Position numbers and translations under genes: made by a program
Assembly: GCA_022925895.1 (NCBI GenBank)
Contig: JAKSYS010000523.1
Location: 1-43,922 of the forward strand
Length of the DNA: 43,922 bases
Direction of reading: 5' to 3'
From: Fragilaria crotonensis
Taxonomy: Eukaryota; Bacillariophyta; Fragilariophyceae; Fragilariales; Fragilariaceae
Shown: piece after piece, positions 1-11,564 of the stretch
Layout of the letters: every line of letters starts with the position of its first letter
Numbering within the stretch: position 1 is the first letter of the stretch
Notes under the pieces: generated by a model
Databases searched by the model: none
Seen by the model: only the letters and a program-made list of their open reading frames with translations
What the model was told of the DNA's origin: nothing

Positions 1-98
1 ACATACAGTCGAAGTATGATGGAACGCTCACAACGAACTCTTTCACATTCCTGCATGACAAACATCAAAGTCCTACTCGAACAACGTTTCCATACAAC

Positions 99-1936
99 AT
101 GATTACATACGAAAATAGAGTCTATGGATTTAGTGTAAGTACAGAGTCGATCCGATCGATCATCAATGCTCACCTCCCTCACGTCTCTTGTCGCTCCCCA
201 TCGATGGCCTGGGACGTACTCCTACAAAACTTTATCGATACCGTGCTTGGTACATTCAACGCTGTACTTCAGATCCTGACCCGCTTTCATGGATCTGCAG
301 CATACAAGTCCATTACTCCGGCAACAGTTTCGACAGCATTTTATGTCTTATTCTATTACTTGTTTGAGCTGCATAAGGCCAAGATTTTTGATCATCCGTG
401 TACGTCCAAGTCCACTGGCACAAAACGCACTCTTCTGCGACCGAACCCACTGACTAACGTTGTCTATTTTTCCATCATTCGCCTGCTATTCTTGCGCCTT
501 GGCATTAAAGATCCCATGGGAGCATTGATGTCTGCGTTCACTTTTTTGCTCATTTTCAAAGCCAATTTCAGTTACAGTCGATACTGGGAAGCAGTCACTT
601 CAGTGCATCTAATGCATTCCAAGTGGTTGGATGTTGGAATGAATTTGGCAGCATTTCATTTACAGTCTGATATGTACAAGTTCAAGCCCCCCTCCTTCGG
701 AGAGCATCCTAATGTTCAACATTTGCATCATCACCGAGATCGCCTGTACGAGCCGGTGCCCTTGGACGAACTGGCACGTTCCTTGGAGTCCACAGTTCCA
801 GAATCGACAATAAGAAATATGTTCAAACGCCGACTTTCCAAGCCGATGGCAAAGGATATTAGCTCTAAAGCGTTCGGGAGTCAGAAGTCGCGACAGCACC
901 GTCTACCAGGGCCGATCAATCCCGTGGATCCCCTGACTGAGCACCCTTCTCTCTTTCTTCAGGAAGCAGCACACCTGCTGTCACTGCTCAGCGCCGTTGC
1001 CATGTCGACCCTGCGAAACGACGTTGAAGCCGCTGAGTCTCCTCTGGCAACCTTTCGCTGCGGAGCTCCGTGGCCGGCCGTCGACCCGGACTCACCGACG
1101 GCGGACATTCGAAAAGGATACAACGCTGCCGTGGAGCCACATTTTCGGACTGTCTGCCGATACTTGTTGGGTTTGACGCGCACAGATCGGGATCGGACCA
1201 TGTACAATGCCGCCAGACCCTTTCGAGTCATTGGCGGCGTAAGTGATTCGGAAATCGAACTCCTTCAAGCGGCGCGTGGACCCTTTGCCAAAGTGGCTCT
1301 TGTATCCGTATGGCTGGAAGAATTTATGTGTCGAGAATATCTGCAAGGCAGTGCAGGGCAAGTTGGGGCTCCCATCATTAGCCGGAACTTTCAATTTCTC
1401 AGTGATGGAATGCTCGGGTGAGTGACCACGTGGTCGATGATTGCATCCACGAATGTATCCTCACTTTGCTTGTCTCCACGTTCAGATACAATCAAGCCAG
1501 AAAGATTGCGTACGTTCCGTTTCCCTTTCCCCACGCGCAGGTACGATGGAAGTCGGTGAATCACCCTTGATCTTCACTAGCTTATAACTCACGCTGACAT
1601 TCCTCTCTCATATTAACAGATCACTAACCTTTTGTCGTGGTAATTATCGTTTACATTCCTGTCTTAATGTTGACGTTTGTTAACCAACCTGCCATGGGTG
1701 CATCACTCAATTTCTTCACGGTCATGTGTTTCGCGGGCTTACACGAGGTTGCTCGCGAGCTTGAAAATCCTTTCCAGAATGTTCCGAACGACGTTCCGTT
1801 GAATAACTTCCAAGCACAGTTCAACGAGGGTCTCATGAATATGTTCACTGGATACCACCCCGATGCGTATTGGTTGTCAACACAGGTTGAGGCAAATCAC
1901 GCGGATCGCGACATGACTGTAGTCAAGAACCAATGA
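99..1936 (+). CDS. Bestrophin-like anion channel, three or four exons, one apparent frameshift
   Basis: Bestrophins are membrane anion channels; in algae some are thylakoid bicarbonate/chloride channels. Seen: FHGSAAYK near the start, hydrophobic segments, the family segment KANFSYSRYWEA, and a C-terminal ELENPFQNVPNDVPLNNF region matching the family NPF/acidic motif. Exons read as 99-1417, 1486-1540 (GYNQARKIAYVPFPFPHAQ) and 1620-1936, with GT-AG borders. In exon 3 the frame opens ITNLLSW and meets TAA at 1641, while the family-like sequence VIIVYIPVLMLTF continues in another frame from 1640: one base appears to be missing near 1637-1641. A GTAAGT at 135 and a TTCAG ending at 272 could bound an extra 138-base intron that keeps frame; removing it would put the short N terminus directly against ILTRFHGSAAYK, as in typical bestrophins. 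Family call is firm; the subcellular site is not shown. Confidence 0.85.
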
Positions 1937-3307
1937 AATTTACGGTGATCAGAAGTCGCCTCACCGGGTGGCTAGCAAGGCGGCACGTGTGGATGATATC
2001 AAGCTGATTCAGTTATTTCTGATTCAGAGGAAAGTCCCCCCCCCTTAAGTCGTGTGCCAAATGAGCGATGAGACCATCCTCATGGTGGATCTCCCTGTGT
2101 GATGGACCCAGTTTCGCCTGACGAACGCTTGATGCATTCTCATTCGCAAAACAAAATCATGGATTTTCATCGCGGATCTGATGGACCTTGAGTTCAATTG
2201 ATGGCTTTGCAACATAGAAGTGCGTCGAGAATCATAGTTGACAGTTGTTTGTGTCCATCACAATTATTCTTGAGAATAATCATCATGTTCAAGTCGTTCC
2301 AGATCCTTGCTTTGATGGTTCGAGGAATCACCATCCCATTTTGTGTCTGCTTGCAGGAGCAGGCTTAAGGTGGCTGATTATTTGTGATTGAGTGACGGCG
2401 CCGTTGCTGTTCACTTTTCAGATGCTGTTGACGGACTGAATTCTGCGCAAGGGTCGGCGCAGACATACGGTAGCAGACTTTGCTTGCTACGTCGTCGCCA
2501 CAAGTTTGGAGGACTGTCATATCCAAGGTGCTTCCACTCTTTATTGCAAGTAGGCGTTGTTTGGTGCGTTTGCATTGTTTCAAATCATGTTGTTGACCGT
2601 GCATAATCCCGGTAAAGGATTCTTGATATCTTGGTCGACAGACAGCACATCAAAACCTCCCTTCAGCCATCCACCATCAAGGCCCGCACTGTTTCAATAT
2701 CCTTGTCATGAAGCCTGCTTTCGCGCACTATGAAATCACGTCTAAGATAAGGTAGACCTTGAAAGTGTGCATAACTACCATGTCTAAGATAAGGAAGACC
2801 TTGAAAGTATTCATAACTACCATGTCTAAGTTAAGGTTGACCTTGAAAGTATGCATAACTACCATGTCTCTAACATAAGGTAGACCTTGAAAAAGTATGT
2901 GTTAGTTATCTAACAGGGTCAGCAGACTTTACCAGTAGTGTTCTCAAGCACGTGAAAACCTGATGAGCCTTGATACCGGTACTGTCAACCTAATGTACAC
3001 CCACTGCACATGATGCTGATATGATATGCTAAGTTATATGCATAGTCCACTCTCCACTCCCGTACCTACAGTATATCGTATAGTACCTGGTACCTGTACA
3101 CAAGTTGGCGTCATTGGACATTGGACACAAGCCCTACGAACTACAGTACCACCGGCACGAGTATGTCATAGGCGTTTGGAGACAACGGAGACTTGAGTAA
3201 CCGGTACTGAGCATACATCGACTTAACGGTTGAAGTGTCGTTGAGTTCAACCTCACCTTAGCACCATCATCGTCACGAACACCATTGCTTTACATGTTTC
3301 AGGAACC
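1937..3307. other. Intergenic spacer
   Basis: Between the bestrophin-like and histidine phosphatase genes I see no credible coding region; short open frames here lack family features. It contains the 42-bp tandem repeat (2737-2904) and, at 3060-3215, several GTAC-centred words (GTACCTGGTACC, ACCGGTACT) just upstream of the phosphatase start. Confidence 0.6.
2737..2904. repeat. 42-bp tandem repeat, four imperfect copies
   Basis: Copies start at 2737, 2779, 2821 and 2863, with an exact 42-base spacing. Each opens CA(T/C)GTCTAAG and contains GACCTTGAAAG, and all but the last end CATAACTAC. The last copy carries small insertions. No coding sense was seen. Confidence 0.9.
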
Positions 3308-4251
3308 ATGGCACCTCAAGAACACAGCAACGTTGCTCCAGGCGAAACTCAGCATCTTATCGTGATTCGCCATGGCGATCGATGGGATTACAACCATCCA
3401 GAATGGCTCGACAGTGCAAAACGTCGCGGTGATCCGCCTCTTAGCACCCTGGGCCACCGACAGGCACACGAGACGGGGCAATTTCTAGACCAACTGCTGG
3501 CGGAATCTGGGTTGACGCCTGACAGAATTACATGGATGTCATCTCCCTTTCTCCGGACGTTGCAGACGTCGAATGATGCTTTGAACGCATTCCAAGAGAT
3601 CGATTCGTCGAAAATTAAGATCCTTCCTGAGTACAGCATTTTTGAAATGGATGGCCATGACGGTGAATTGCACAAAGATTTACCTGATCTCGAGGAACGC
3701 AAGCTCTACTTTCCTAGACTTGACGGAACTTATGAGAGCCTCTTTGTTCCGGAACTGCCAGGTAAATGTTTCTCGTTCGTTGGACGACGTGATACAGTGA
3801 GATGACATCGTGTCGAGTCCTCCGTACAATCTTCCCAAAGCCTCACGAAACCACTCCGCTCCCATTTCTTATTATAGAACCCCGCAGCGAATTCTTGAAT
3901 CGCTGCGATCGTGGAATGGAAGCCTTCCATCGGCGGTTTCCCTACACTCCGGGGACGGCAATTGTCATGGTCACCCATGCAGCGGCCTGCATTGGCCTTT
4001 GTCGCGCGGCCGCCAATGTGACGCTACAGGATGTTCGTGCCGCCGGACCGTGCAGTATCTTTCGACTGACGCGCACATGTCAGACTCATGTCTGGGAATT
4101 GGATCACCATTCCGAAGAGAATGCCATGAACGGATATACTGGACATCTAAGAGATCTGGGTCCATTTACTACTCCTTGGAATCACTTTGGCGACAAGAGT
4201 GTCAACCATGGCTACACAGGGCCACCTGGCATGGAGCCGCAGCAAAAATAA
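3308..4251 (+). CDS. Histidine phosphatase superfamily (phosphoglycerate mutase-like) protein
   Basis: Two exons, 3308-3761 and 3878-4251, give about 275 residues. The intron has a GT donor at 3762 and a pyrimidine-rich acceptor ending TTATAG at 3877; splicing joins VPELP directly to EPRSEFLNRCD in frame. Seen: the phosphohistidine motif IRHGDRW (R21, H22, G23), SSPFLRTLQT (second conserved arginine region), and MVTHAAA with the second conserved histidine near residue 185. These are the hallmarks of the branch-2-like histidine phosphatases, which transfer phosphate through a histidine intermediate. The substrate cannot be told; the family also includes protein-tyrosine phosphatase-like and sugar-phosphate enzymes. 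No targeting peptide or membrane segment. It converges on the USP5-like gene with a 115-base gap. Confidence 0.85.
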
Positions 4252-4366
4252 GGCGTGAGGATCATACTCTCTTCTAACATTATGACTATGGAAGTGTTGT
4301 AGCTGAAGCATGTGGCGATCAGACGGTACCAATGCTAGGGCTGGAGCCCCTTAAATCGAGTCACTG

Positions 4367-7021
4367 CTAGTAGTGCGGATCTGGGGAACCGATGGTGTCA
4401 TTGCGCTGGTATAGGTAAATGTAGGCATGCGCGAAGGGAGGAGTGGCCGAGATGGCCACCTTTTCGTCGTTGAAAATTACCCACTTGTCCTCTCGCTTCA
4501 AATGCGCAACGTAGTGTCCAGAACCTGTATGTTTGCCAATGTGAGACACCATACCTACCATGGTGTACTTGCCTTCTCCATCATCAAGGGGTAAGGCTGG
4601 TCTCGCTGACGACGTGGATTCCGCCTTGTTAGGCTTCACCGAAAGCGCTGCGACAGCACGGTCTAAGTCGTCCATGTTACTGAACAACCAATCCGCGGCT
4701 TGGTCTGAGGCTCCGCCGCTGTGCTTCAGGGCTGCCCGCACATGTTCAACGGAAAAACAACCAAGGCTATCCACAAGACTCATCACTAGGCCTTCATCGA
4801 TTCCGTCGGAGTCAACTGTAACGGCAGCCGTCTCGCCAACTTCCGGAAGGGGGTCGTTAAAGTCTGGGTCCATGTTGTGCTCAAAGACCCAAGTCATGGC
4901 TGCCTCCACATCTGAACCACCAACAGCTGTCAAGGCGCGTTTGCATCCGTTGAATGTAAAACCCATGTCCATCAGTTGAGCCAGAGCGTTCTCGTCGATT
5001 GCTGGAGCCTTAGGTGCAGCAGATTTAGGCACGTCGTCATCAACAACAAGATCTTCGCCTTCTCGAGGTGGCTGGGATCTAAAAGCAGTCAAATCTAAGT
5101 CCTGCGGAATGTCGAGGTTAACTTCCAACTTCTGGGGCGTCCAGTCGGCACCTAGGGTGTAGCGCAGGATGTGGATCAAAAGGTATCTCGGAAAATTTGA
5201 GAGTCTGTTTTGTGAGGTGGTCGCAGCGACTGAATTTCCAAGGTGAGACCAGCGGAAATCATCAAGAGTGGTCTCGGCTGCCCATGAGTCCAAGCATGCG
5301 GAGAATGCAACGGTGGGAACAACCTTGTCTTCGTCCTTCGCGTCAGAAAACTCGCTAACCTTGTGTCGTTTGAGTTCAGGCTCAACTTGCAAGGTCGCTT
5401 TTTCCATGGGAACAGGCAGACTCAACACCGTTCCAGGGTCAGAATCTTTGTATTTAATCTTTTGGTCTGAACCACAGACCAGGCGAGTCGTGGTACGAAA
5501 TGAAAACAGGTGAGACGATGGGTACATCTCGTCAGTGCCGAATCTGTGAGCACCGCGCTGCTCAGCGCTGTCCAATTTTTCGAGCAAATAGAGTAAAAAC
5601 TGCCCAGCGTCTTGTTGCTGCCCCGTGCGAAAGTCGACATGATCGCTTGCAACGACATGTTTGAACATGCGAGGCTGAAGACGGTATTTTGGATCAAGTG
5701 ACACGTCTTTCTGTGTCTCGTCGTTGAGAATGGATTCGGGCACAGCAAATGCGCCCGTCGTCAAAGCAAGCGACAACTTGGCAGTTTGACACAATAAATC
5801 AGTTGGTGCATCACGGGGCGAACATTCTTGAAACAAAACATGGTGTGCGACATCATCACCTGGCGAAGCACCATATCGCCTGGCGAGCTCCGGCACCGTA
5901 CCACTTAGCAGCAGTTGAACAACGGAGTTCATGTAACACGAATTTCCCAAATTCTGCAACCCTTGGAGCGTAGGGCCTGAAACAGGGACGAGACTTGCGC
6001 CAGCTTCCGTGATAGCGTCAAAGGCATACGTGGCATTGAGCTCGACTTCTAGCTCAGAGGTGGATTTGACGGTTTTTTGCCTTTGTGAATGAGTGGACGA
6101 AAGAAAGCAGCGTAAGTCATCAGTAAAGGCAACGCCAACACAAGATTCCAGTAAATTGAATATGACTCACATTGCAGTAACATTAATTCCACGTTTTTGT
6201 AGCATGTCAGCAAGATTGGGAATTTTGACGGGCCCGTCTTCGTCAGGTGCGTAGGAATAGCAATCAGCAGTTTCAATATCCGCGGTAATTGTCCCCAGTT
6301 TTACAACTAGTGGATATTGCTGTCCTGTCTCATTGAAATGATCTAAAGCACCATTCGATCCGCCACTTCCATCCCAATTTTTGCGGCCGCCGCCAATGTA
6401 TCCGTCCGAAAGGTTGAGCCAGAGGTTTTCAGTGGCACCAGAATGTTCACATTTCCAGTCGCTCGGGTCTGGGGAAATTTGCTTGCCATTGTTGACAAAA
6501 GGCAGCTCAGCTGCATACTTTGATATTGGCATGGGTTCATCGTCGAGTTGCCAGACGGATAAGTCCTGTTGCACGGCCATACCCGAATGATTCTTGATCG
6601 ATTCCAAAGAACGAACTAGTGCATCGTCGAAACTTGACTTTGTGTCGTCATTGTAAGGACGCTCTTCAACAACCTTGAGTGTCTCACCATCCTTGACGAG
6701 TCCCACAAGACTATAAGTCGATACAATCTGAAATTGATCGTCTTCTGATGCAAAGCCTCCTTCCACGCCAACACCCAATTTCGTCGGTTCCGGCTCCGTA
6801 CTTCCTTCCACCTTTTCTTTCACAACACGTTTCTTGACAATTCGAAGGAACAATCCTTCTCCCGCCAATTCCTCTATAGTTCCCATGAACGTGTCCAAAT
6901 TGACGAGAATTCCCTTGTCGGTCGTGAATGGCGAATGGAAGGTGAAGGCACACTCGGAGTTGAGGACGGTATCATGCGCCGTTGCGACGCGATAGTTGCT
7001 TCGTTGAAGGAGACCGTCCAT
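4367..7021 (-). CDS. USP5: USP5/UBP14-type ubiquitin carboxyl-terminal hydrolase (isopeptidase T)
   Basis: USP5 recycles free polyubiquitin chains. Exon 1 is 7021-6171 and exon 2 is 6080-4367; the 90-base intron (GTGAGT...CACAAAG) splits an ATG codon and joins to read MQKTVKSTSELEVELNATY. The product is 854 residues, like human USP5 (858). Domains: N-terminal region; ZnF-UBP domain at about 187-262 (NLWLNLSDG, GGGRKNWDGSGG); Cys box NLGNSCYMNSVVQLLL with the nucleophile at Cys332; two UBA domains at about 645-686 and 711-754, set inside the catalytic domain as in USP5; His box SGHYVAHLK with His806, then FNDEK. The start is the ATG at 7021; upstream open frame would need a TTG. Oddity: by alignment most zinc ligands of the ZnF-UBP fold seem replaced (see findings). 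Cytosolic or nuclear action is expected from the family. Confidence 0.96.
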
Positions 7022-7544
7022 CTTTCTTTTCAAGTGTATGTGTTATAAATAATGTCCAGAAGAAAGAAATAAGTGACCAGTTCGAGGACAACAATTGAGC
7101 CGCAAGACAAGAATCGAAGACGTGTGAGCGCGAGTAAACGTCAACAGTTTGGGGTTTGGGGGATTTGGAAATGGACATCCACAGATCAGAGGAGAGTGGA
7201 GTAATACATAATCAACGTACATGATACACCTGAATCTCATGAGTAGAAGGGCAGTAACGTGGGCATACGGAATCTGGAACCCACCTGTACAACTTATGCG
7301 CCACTACAATGGGAGCATATGAAGAGTCGACCAATCAATTGTGTACAGACTTAAGTACAGTACTATAGTACCAGGAACAACTACTAAAAGCTATTGTAGC
7401 ATCTGCGAGGATACAGGAGTCTGGAAACCAAGTGGGTCCTCCGTCCACAACCTTTAACCTGCCATTATGGGGCGATAACAAATAATTGTAGCTAACAATG
7501 GTTCGATGTTCGACAGAATGACAGGACAGTCGTTGTTTTGCATA
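7022..7544. other. Intergenic spacer upstream of USP5 and downstream of the MFS gene
   Basis: No credible gene. Contains GTACAGACTTAAGTACAGTACTATAGTACC-like clustering of GTAC words around 7343-7372. It must hold the USP5 promoter (minus strand) and the MFS gene 3' end. Confidence 0.55.
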
Positions 7545-9080
7545 TTAAGGAGTCTTAAGCTTGGGAGGGGGAGCACTCAGAGCACTGGCGCCAAAGAAGA
7601 ATGCACTGATGATGTAACTGCCGCAAACACTCACAGCAAGGAGGTTCGTCAGATCATCAGCTCCGGGAAGACCACTCTGCTGATGCTGAGTGTAGACAAA
7701 TCCAAGAGCAGCGGGCGCCAAGTTTGCAATGGCTCCCGTAAACGTGAACAAGCCCTGTGCAGTCCCGCCAACCTTGGGACCCACACTCGATTGCAATACA
7801 CTAATCGTAGGGCCAAACCAGCATTCTGCCACCAAGTATTCGATAGCTAGCCATACCATGGCGACTTGGAACGAATGTCCGCTCGAAATTGACAAGTACC
7901 ACGCAGGAATTGCCAGTAGATTTCCAATGACTGGAACCCACAGCTGTCGGCCGACTTTGTCTTCCTTCTTGTCACCGTCGTCTTTTGCGCCCGTCAGGCG
8001 ATCCGCCACAGCTCCACCAACAATGCCCGAGACAATACCGCACGTGGCTGTAATGCCCGCCTGAGCCAGCGCGTACCCCCCTGCACTTTCCGGAAATGCA
8101 AGACGGAAAAATGGAGCTGACCAAATGCCAATCAACAAGCCTGAACAGAAGCGAAAGAACGAAGCCAGGAATAGGTATTGCACTCGGCTTGACGATGTTA
8201 GGATTTGCTTCACCTCCTCAAAAGCCGTGGACTTTTCCGATACCGCAATTGACTCGGACTCGGTAGCAGCTATTGATTTCGACTGGTCTTTAGGGTCGTC
8301 CTTCAATACCAACGCGTTGATGATTGCGGTTGCGAAGGCGAACAACGCAATTGTCAAGGCAGTGTCTCTCCATCCAATCCTTGAATCCAAAAGGATGGAG
8401 AGCGACGCAAGTGCACCCCCCAATGCCACACCAGTGCTGTACAGACTCGTCGCCGAGGCTAACTTATCCGAGGGGACGCGATCGGCGAGCAGCGTGTACG
8501 CGGTGGGCGTAGAAAAGGCACACGACAAGCCCATGAGGATCCTCCACCCCACCACCTGTTCGTACGACGTGGATAACGACGTGCCTAGAGTTGCAAATCC
8601 CCATGTGGCGACCGATGCAACGGTCAAAAACTTTCGATTGTACCGATCCGAAAGTCCTCCTGCAAGGAGCGATGCAACAGCGAATAGCGATGTAAAGGCA
8701 ACAGATGCCAACAGTCCATATTGAGCTTGAGAAAAATCTAGATCGAGGTTCATAGCCTTGAACGCAGTTCCCTTGTCAGAAAAGTCGACCAAATAGTAAA
8801 TCGAGGACCTACTCCATTGGTTCGAGACGTATGCCAACCATAATGGGAGACAAAGACCCAATGCCCAATTTGATTGGTCCACCTTCCTGTCTTGTTCTTT
8901 CGGCTCTGTTGCCATGTAGAGAAAGTTTGGTGGTGGTGACCCCAAATGATTAACACACTTTCGTGAATTGTTAGGGACAGGGTATCTTCTGTGCGACAGG
9001 GATACAGGTGGTGACGTGAAAGCAAGAGCACAAGGATTACCACAGATGCAGACGAGCACCAGAGGGATGTAAGATTTCAT
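7545..9080 (-). CDS. Plastid-targeted major facilitator superfamily transporter
   Basis: Intact single-exon gene of 511 residues, starting at ATG 9080. The N terminus MKSYIPLVLVCICGNPCALA is a signal peptide followed at once by LAFTSPP, an ASAFAP-like site with the aromatic residue at +1, then a basic and serine-rich stretch; in diatoms this bipartite leader sends proteins to the secondary plastid. The mature part has about 12 hydrophobic helices, MFS motif A as GGLSDRYNRKFL between helices 2 and 3, and a large central loop (about residues 260-295, rich in D, S and E). The NQWSRSSIYYLVDF start and overall layout resemble Spinster-like MFS proteins, which move sphingolipids, lysolipids or other metabolites; the substrate here is unknown. 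Placement in a plastid envelope membrane is inferred. Confidence 0.88.
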   Translation of the reverse strand: MKSYIPLVLVCICGNPCALAFTSPPVSLSHRRYPVPNNSRKCVNHLGSPPPNFLYMATEPKEQDRKVDQSNWALGLCLPLWLAYVSNQWSRSSIYYLVDFSDKGTAFKAMNLDLDFSQAQYGLLASVAFTSLFAVASLLAGGLSDRYNRKFLTVASVATWGFATLGTSLSTSYEQVVGWRILMGLSCAFSTPTAYTLLADRVPSDKLASATSLYSTGVALGGALASLSILLDSRIGWRDTALTIALFAFATAIINALVLKDDPKDQSKSIAATESESIAVSEKSTAFEEVKQILTSSSRVQYLFLASFFRFCSGLLIGIWSAPFFRLAFPESAGGYALAQAGITATCGIVSGIVGGAVADRLTGAKDDGDKKEDKVGRQLWVPVIGNLLAIPAWYLSISSGHSFQVAMVWLAIEYLVAECWFGPTISVLQSSVGPKVGGTAQGLFTFTGAIANLAPAALGFVYTQHQQSGLPGADDLTNLLAVSVCGSYIISAFFFGASALSAPPPKLKTP

Positions 9081-9932
9081 TCTTCAGTGTTTCCTCTTGT
9101 ATGCACTCAGCGCTTTCCATATATGTATATGGATTTGGATTTTGTCCTACTGTACACGACCTTTGTCTGTGATCCCCTGTGCAAGCAAACCATCACTGAC
9201 GAACATTTCGCGACTCGCGACTCGCGACTCGCGAGGATCCTCGAGACACCTCCACCCTCCTACAAGGTGCGGTAATTCATACTATGCATATGTACAGCTT
9301 TCGTAAGCAGAGGTGCGTTCTACCGGAGATTACCGCACATTCCACTGAGGATTCCAGTGGTACTCCAGTACTGTAGGATTTCTGAAAACCGATGCTCAAT
9401 ACTACTGGAGTACCATGCAAACAAATACTGGTACTGGTACCATAAACTCCCCTGGACACTGCAGGACCACGGAACACATGCATCTCGAGAATCCCGAAAT
9501 CTCTACGAGCTACTGTATGTCATCATATGAAAACGTCAAGACACGTCAGTAGTGAATTGCCCGACATTCAATGTTGCATCAAGACTCCGGACATCTGAAT
9601 GAGTTATGCGTTACATCATATGTCATACGTGTTCCCTGTTGCTTCAAACAATAGTATGTCATAGTATAGTAGTACCGTATACTGCAAGCAGAGATTTAAG
9701 AGCATAAGAATCATGCACTGGAAGTACTACAGGAGTAGTACCGGTATGCATTATTCAATGGCATTGCAAGACAAACGAGGTCATAAGGATTATAGTTACC
9801 GCAGTACTTGAGCTTCAACACCATTTCGTTTATGAGAAACCACTGGAAAAAGCTTGTTCCTTTTGAATAGCACTTGAGATTTTTCCGTCATTCTCGTCTA
9901 GAAGACCTCAATCGCGTACCTCGTATAGAAGG
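9081..9932. other. Divergent promoter region between the MFS and EF-hand genes
   Basis: About 850 bases between two genes transcribed outward. No coding region recognised. Contains a short 7-bp repeat (CGCGACT, three copies and a partial, 9209-9234) and two clusters of GTAC-centred words (about 9358-9443 and 9660-9815, e.g. ACTGGTACTGGTACC and AGTAGTACCGGTA). Confidence 0.55.
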
Positions 9933-11482
9933 ATGGAACTGCCAGACATGTCTGGAGCAGCTGGGCCCCAGGCTCAGGCAAGCGCCCACATGGCGTGTCG
10001 TCACGCAGCTGCTGTAGCAGCGGCGTCGATTGAGAAGAAGCTGACTACGACGTTGTCAACCTCCGAAACAGTGCACCTCACTCGCAGTTTGACTGAATTG
10101 CAGAAATGTTCCTTGGAATCCGAACTTGGATTTATGGACACGCTTCTGGTGATGAACGAGGAAGAAGTGTTATACACTCTGTTTTCTCTCTTTGATTCAG
10201 ACGGCTCTGGATCAGTCGATAAGAACGAGCTCGCAAGGAACTTGAAAAAGTTAGATCAACGTTCTCTCTCCGAATCACTTGATATCGCCCTTCTCTCTAT
10301 TCACGCCTTTGATTCTGATGGGGATGGTTGCATGGATCATGGTGAATTCGCTGACTTTCTAGAAGACTTGGTGAACGGTCTCGAATGTAGCCTTGCGGAT
10401 TTAGCTCAATTCCTAACCCTCCGTGTTGCCTTTTGCGATAATGGCACCGCCATTTTGGACGATGCCATTGTGGCTCTGGTGCAGGATTCGACAACGTCCG
10501 TCATGTCAGTCGAAGATTTCGATGATGCAGTAGTAGAAGTGAGAATGTTGTTGCTGGTAGGTTGCTCGTTGTGTCTATGTCTGCATCCGTTTGTTCGATA
10601 CAAGCCCCACTTAAGCATCATGAGGTGTTGTGCTCACAATCATGTCGAAGTTCCAAATGATGGCAGGCGCTGGGGATACAGTCCCTTTTGAAATCGTGGT
10701 CAAATCGTTGTACGACGTGACTCAAAAGATGGACGAGAAACTGAAACAGGCACTTTTGATGTGCACGGACAACGACGAAGTGGAAAGAATCCTGGATTAT
10801 GCTCAGTTCTCTTCTCTTCTATTGAATATTGTTTCTGCTGGAAGTTTGGACTTTCACGACGTTGCGAATTCAATGACTCTTTCGTATTGCAAAAACGATG
10901 TTAGCCGAACGGACTTGACGGAATTCTTCCTCAGCGACGACGCGCACCGAGCGGTGGTTGCCGCCACGGATCACACCAACATTCTCGATGCCCTACAAGA
11001 CGGACGTATGAATCGACTCTTTGATCTATGGGATACAGATCATTCAGGCGATCTGGACTTTGAAGAGGTAGTTCTCGGATTCAGTACGTTTCCTTCATCT
11101 TCGTACTCTATTGAATCAGATGTTCTCTCCATCTAACACATTTTCTCTCGCAGGAAAGTTTCATGAGGCAAAGTCAGTTGATCAAACTTTAGAAGAGTGT
11201 ATCGAGACCATCCAATCCTTCGATATGGACAACGATGGAAAACTGTCACGAGAAGAATTTGCCACATTGGTGGCTGCCTTCGCCAAGGCAGCGCGTGTGT
11301 CCACACATGAGCTGATAGACTTCATGGTCGTTACGTCGGCTCTAAAGGACAACAGCAGGATAGAAAAGGCTTACATCAAATCTGTAAAGGACCGAAGTTC
11401 TGGCGACATCTCCAACGCAGTTGGTGACAATTCGTCACAACCGCGGTCCCTAGGTGGGCTCTGGAAAAACCTCAGAAAATAA
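9933..11482 (+). CDS. EF-hand calcium-binding protein with four canonical loops
   Basis: Three exons, 9933-10538, 10651-11083 and 11154-11482, give 455 residues. Donors GTGAGA (10539) and GTACGT (11084) and acceptors at 10650 and 11153 keep the frame; the second intron has a good CTCTCGCAG acceptor, the first acceptor (GTCGAAG) is less certain. Four clear EF-hand loops: DSDGSGSVDKNE (88-99), DSDGDGCMDHGE (127-138), DTDHSGDLDFEE (about 330-341) and DMDNDGKLSREE (about 370-381), each with acidic residues at positions 1, 3 and 12. They form two pairs separated by about 190 residues of helical sequence with weaker EF-like stretches. No kinase, membrane or targeting region seen. Likely a calcium sensor; target unknown. 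It converges on the WD40 gene with an 82-base gap. Confidence 0.85.
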
Positions 11483-11564
11483 TCTTCCTACGATTGTTAT
11501 TTCACTACCGTAGTTACATACTCCGAAGATGTTGCAAGGTCCATTCAGATCAACCATGGTGATT

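Noticed and set aside
3762-3840. Earlier acceptors for the phosphatase intron (3817 or 3840)
   Set aside because: The 3840 acceptor is out of frame and the 3817 one makes a 56-base intron with a poor tract; the acceptor at 3877 has a strong pyrimidine tract and gives a coherent join.
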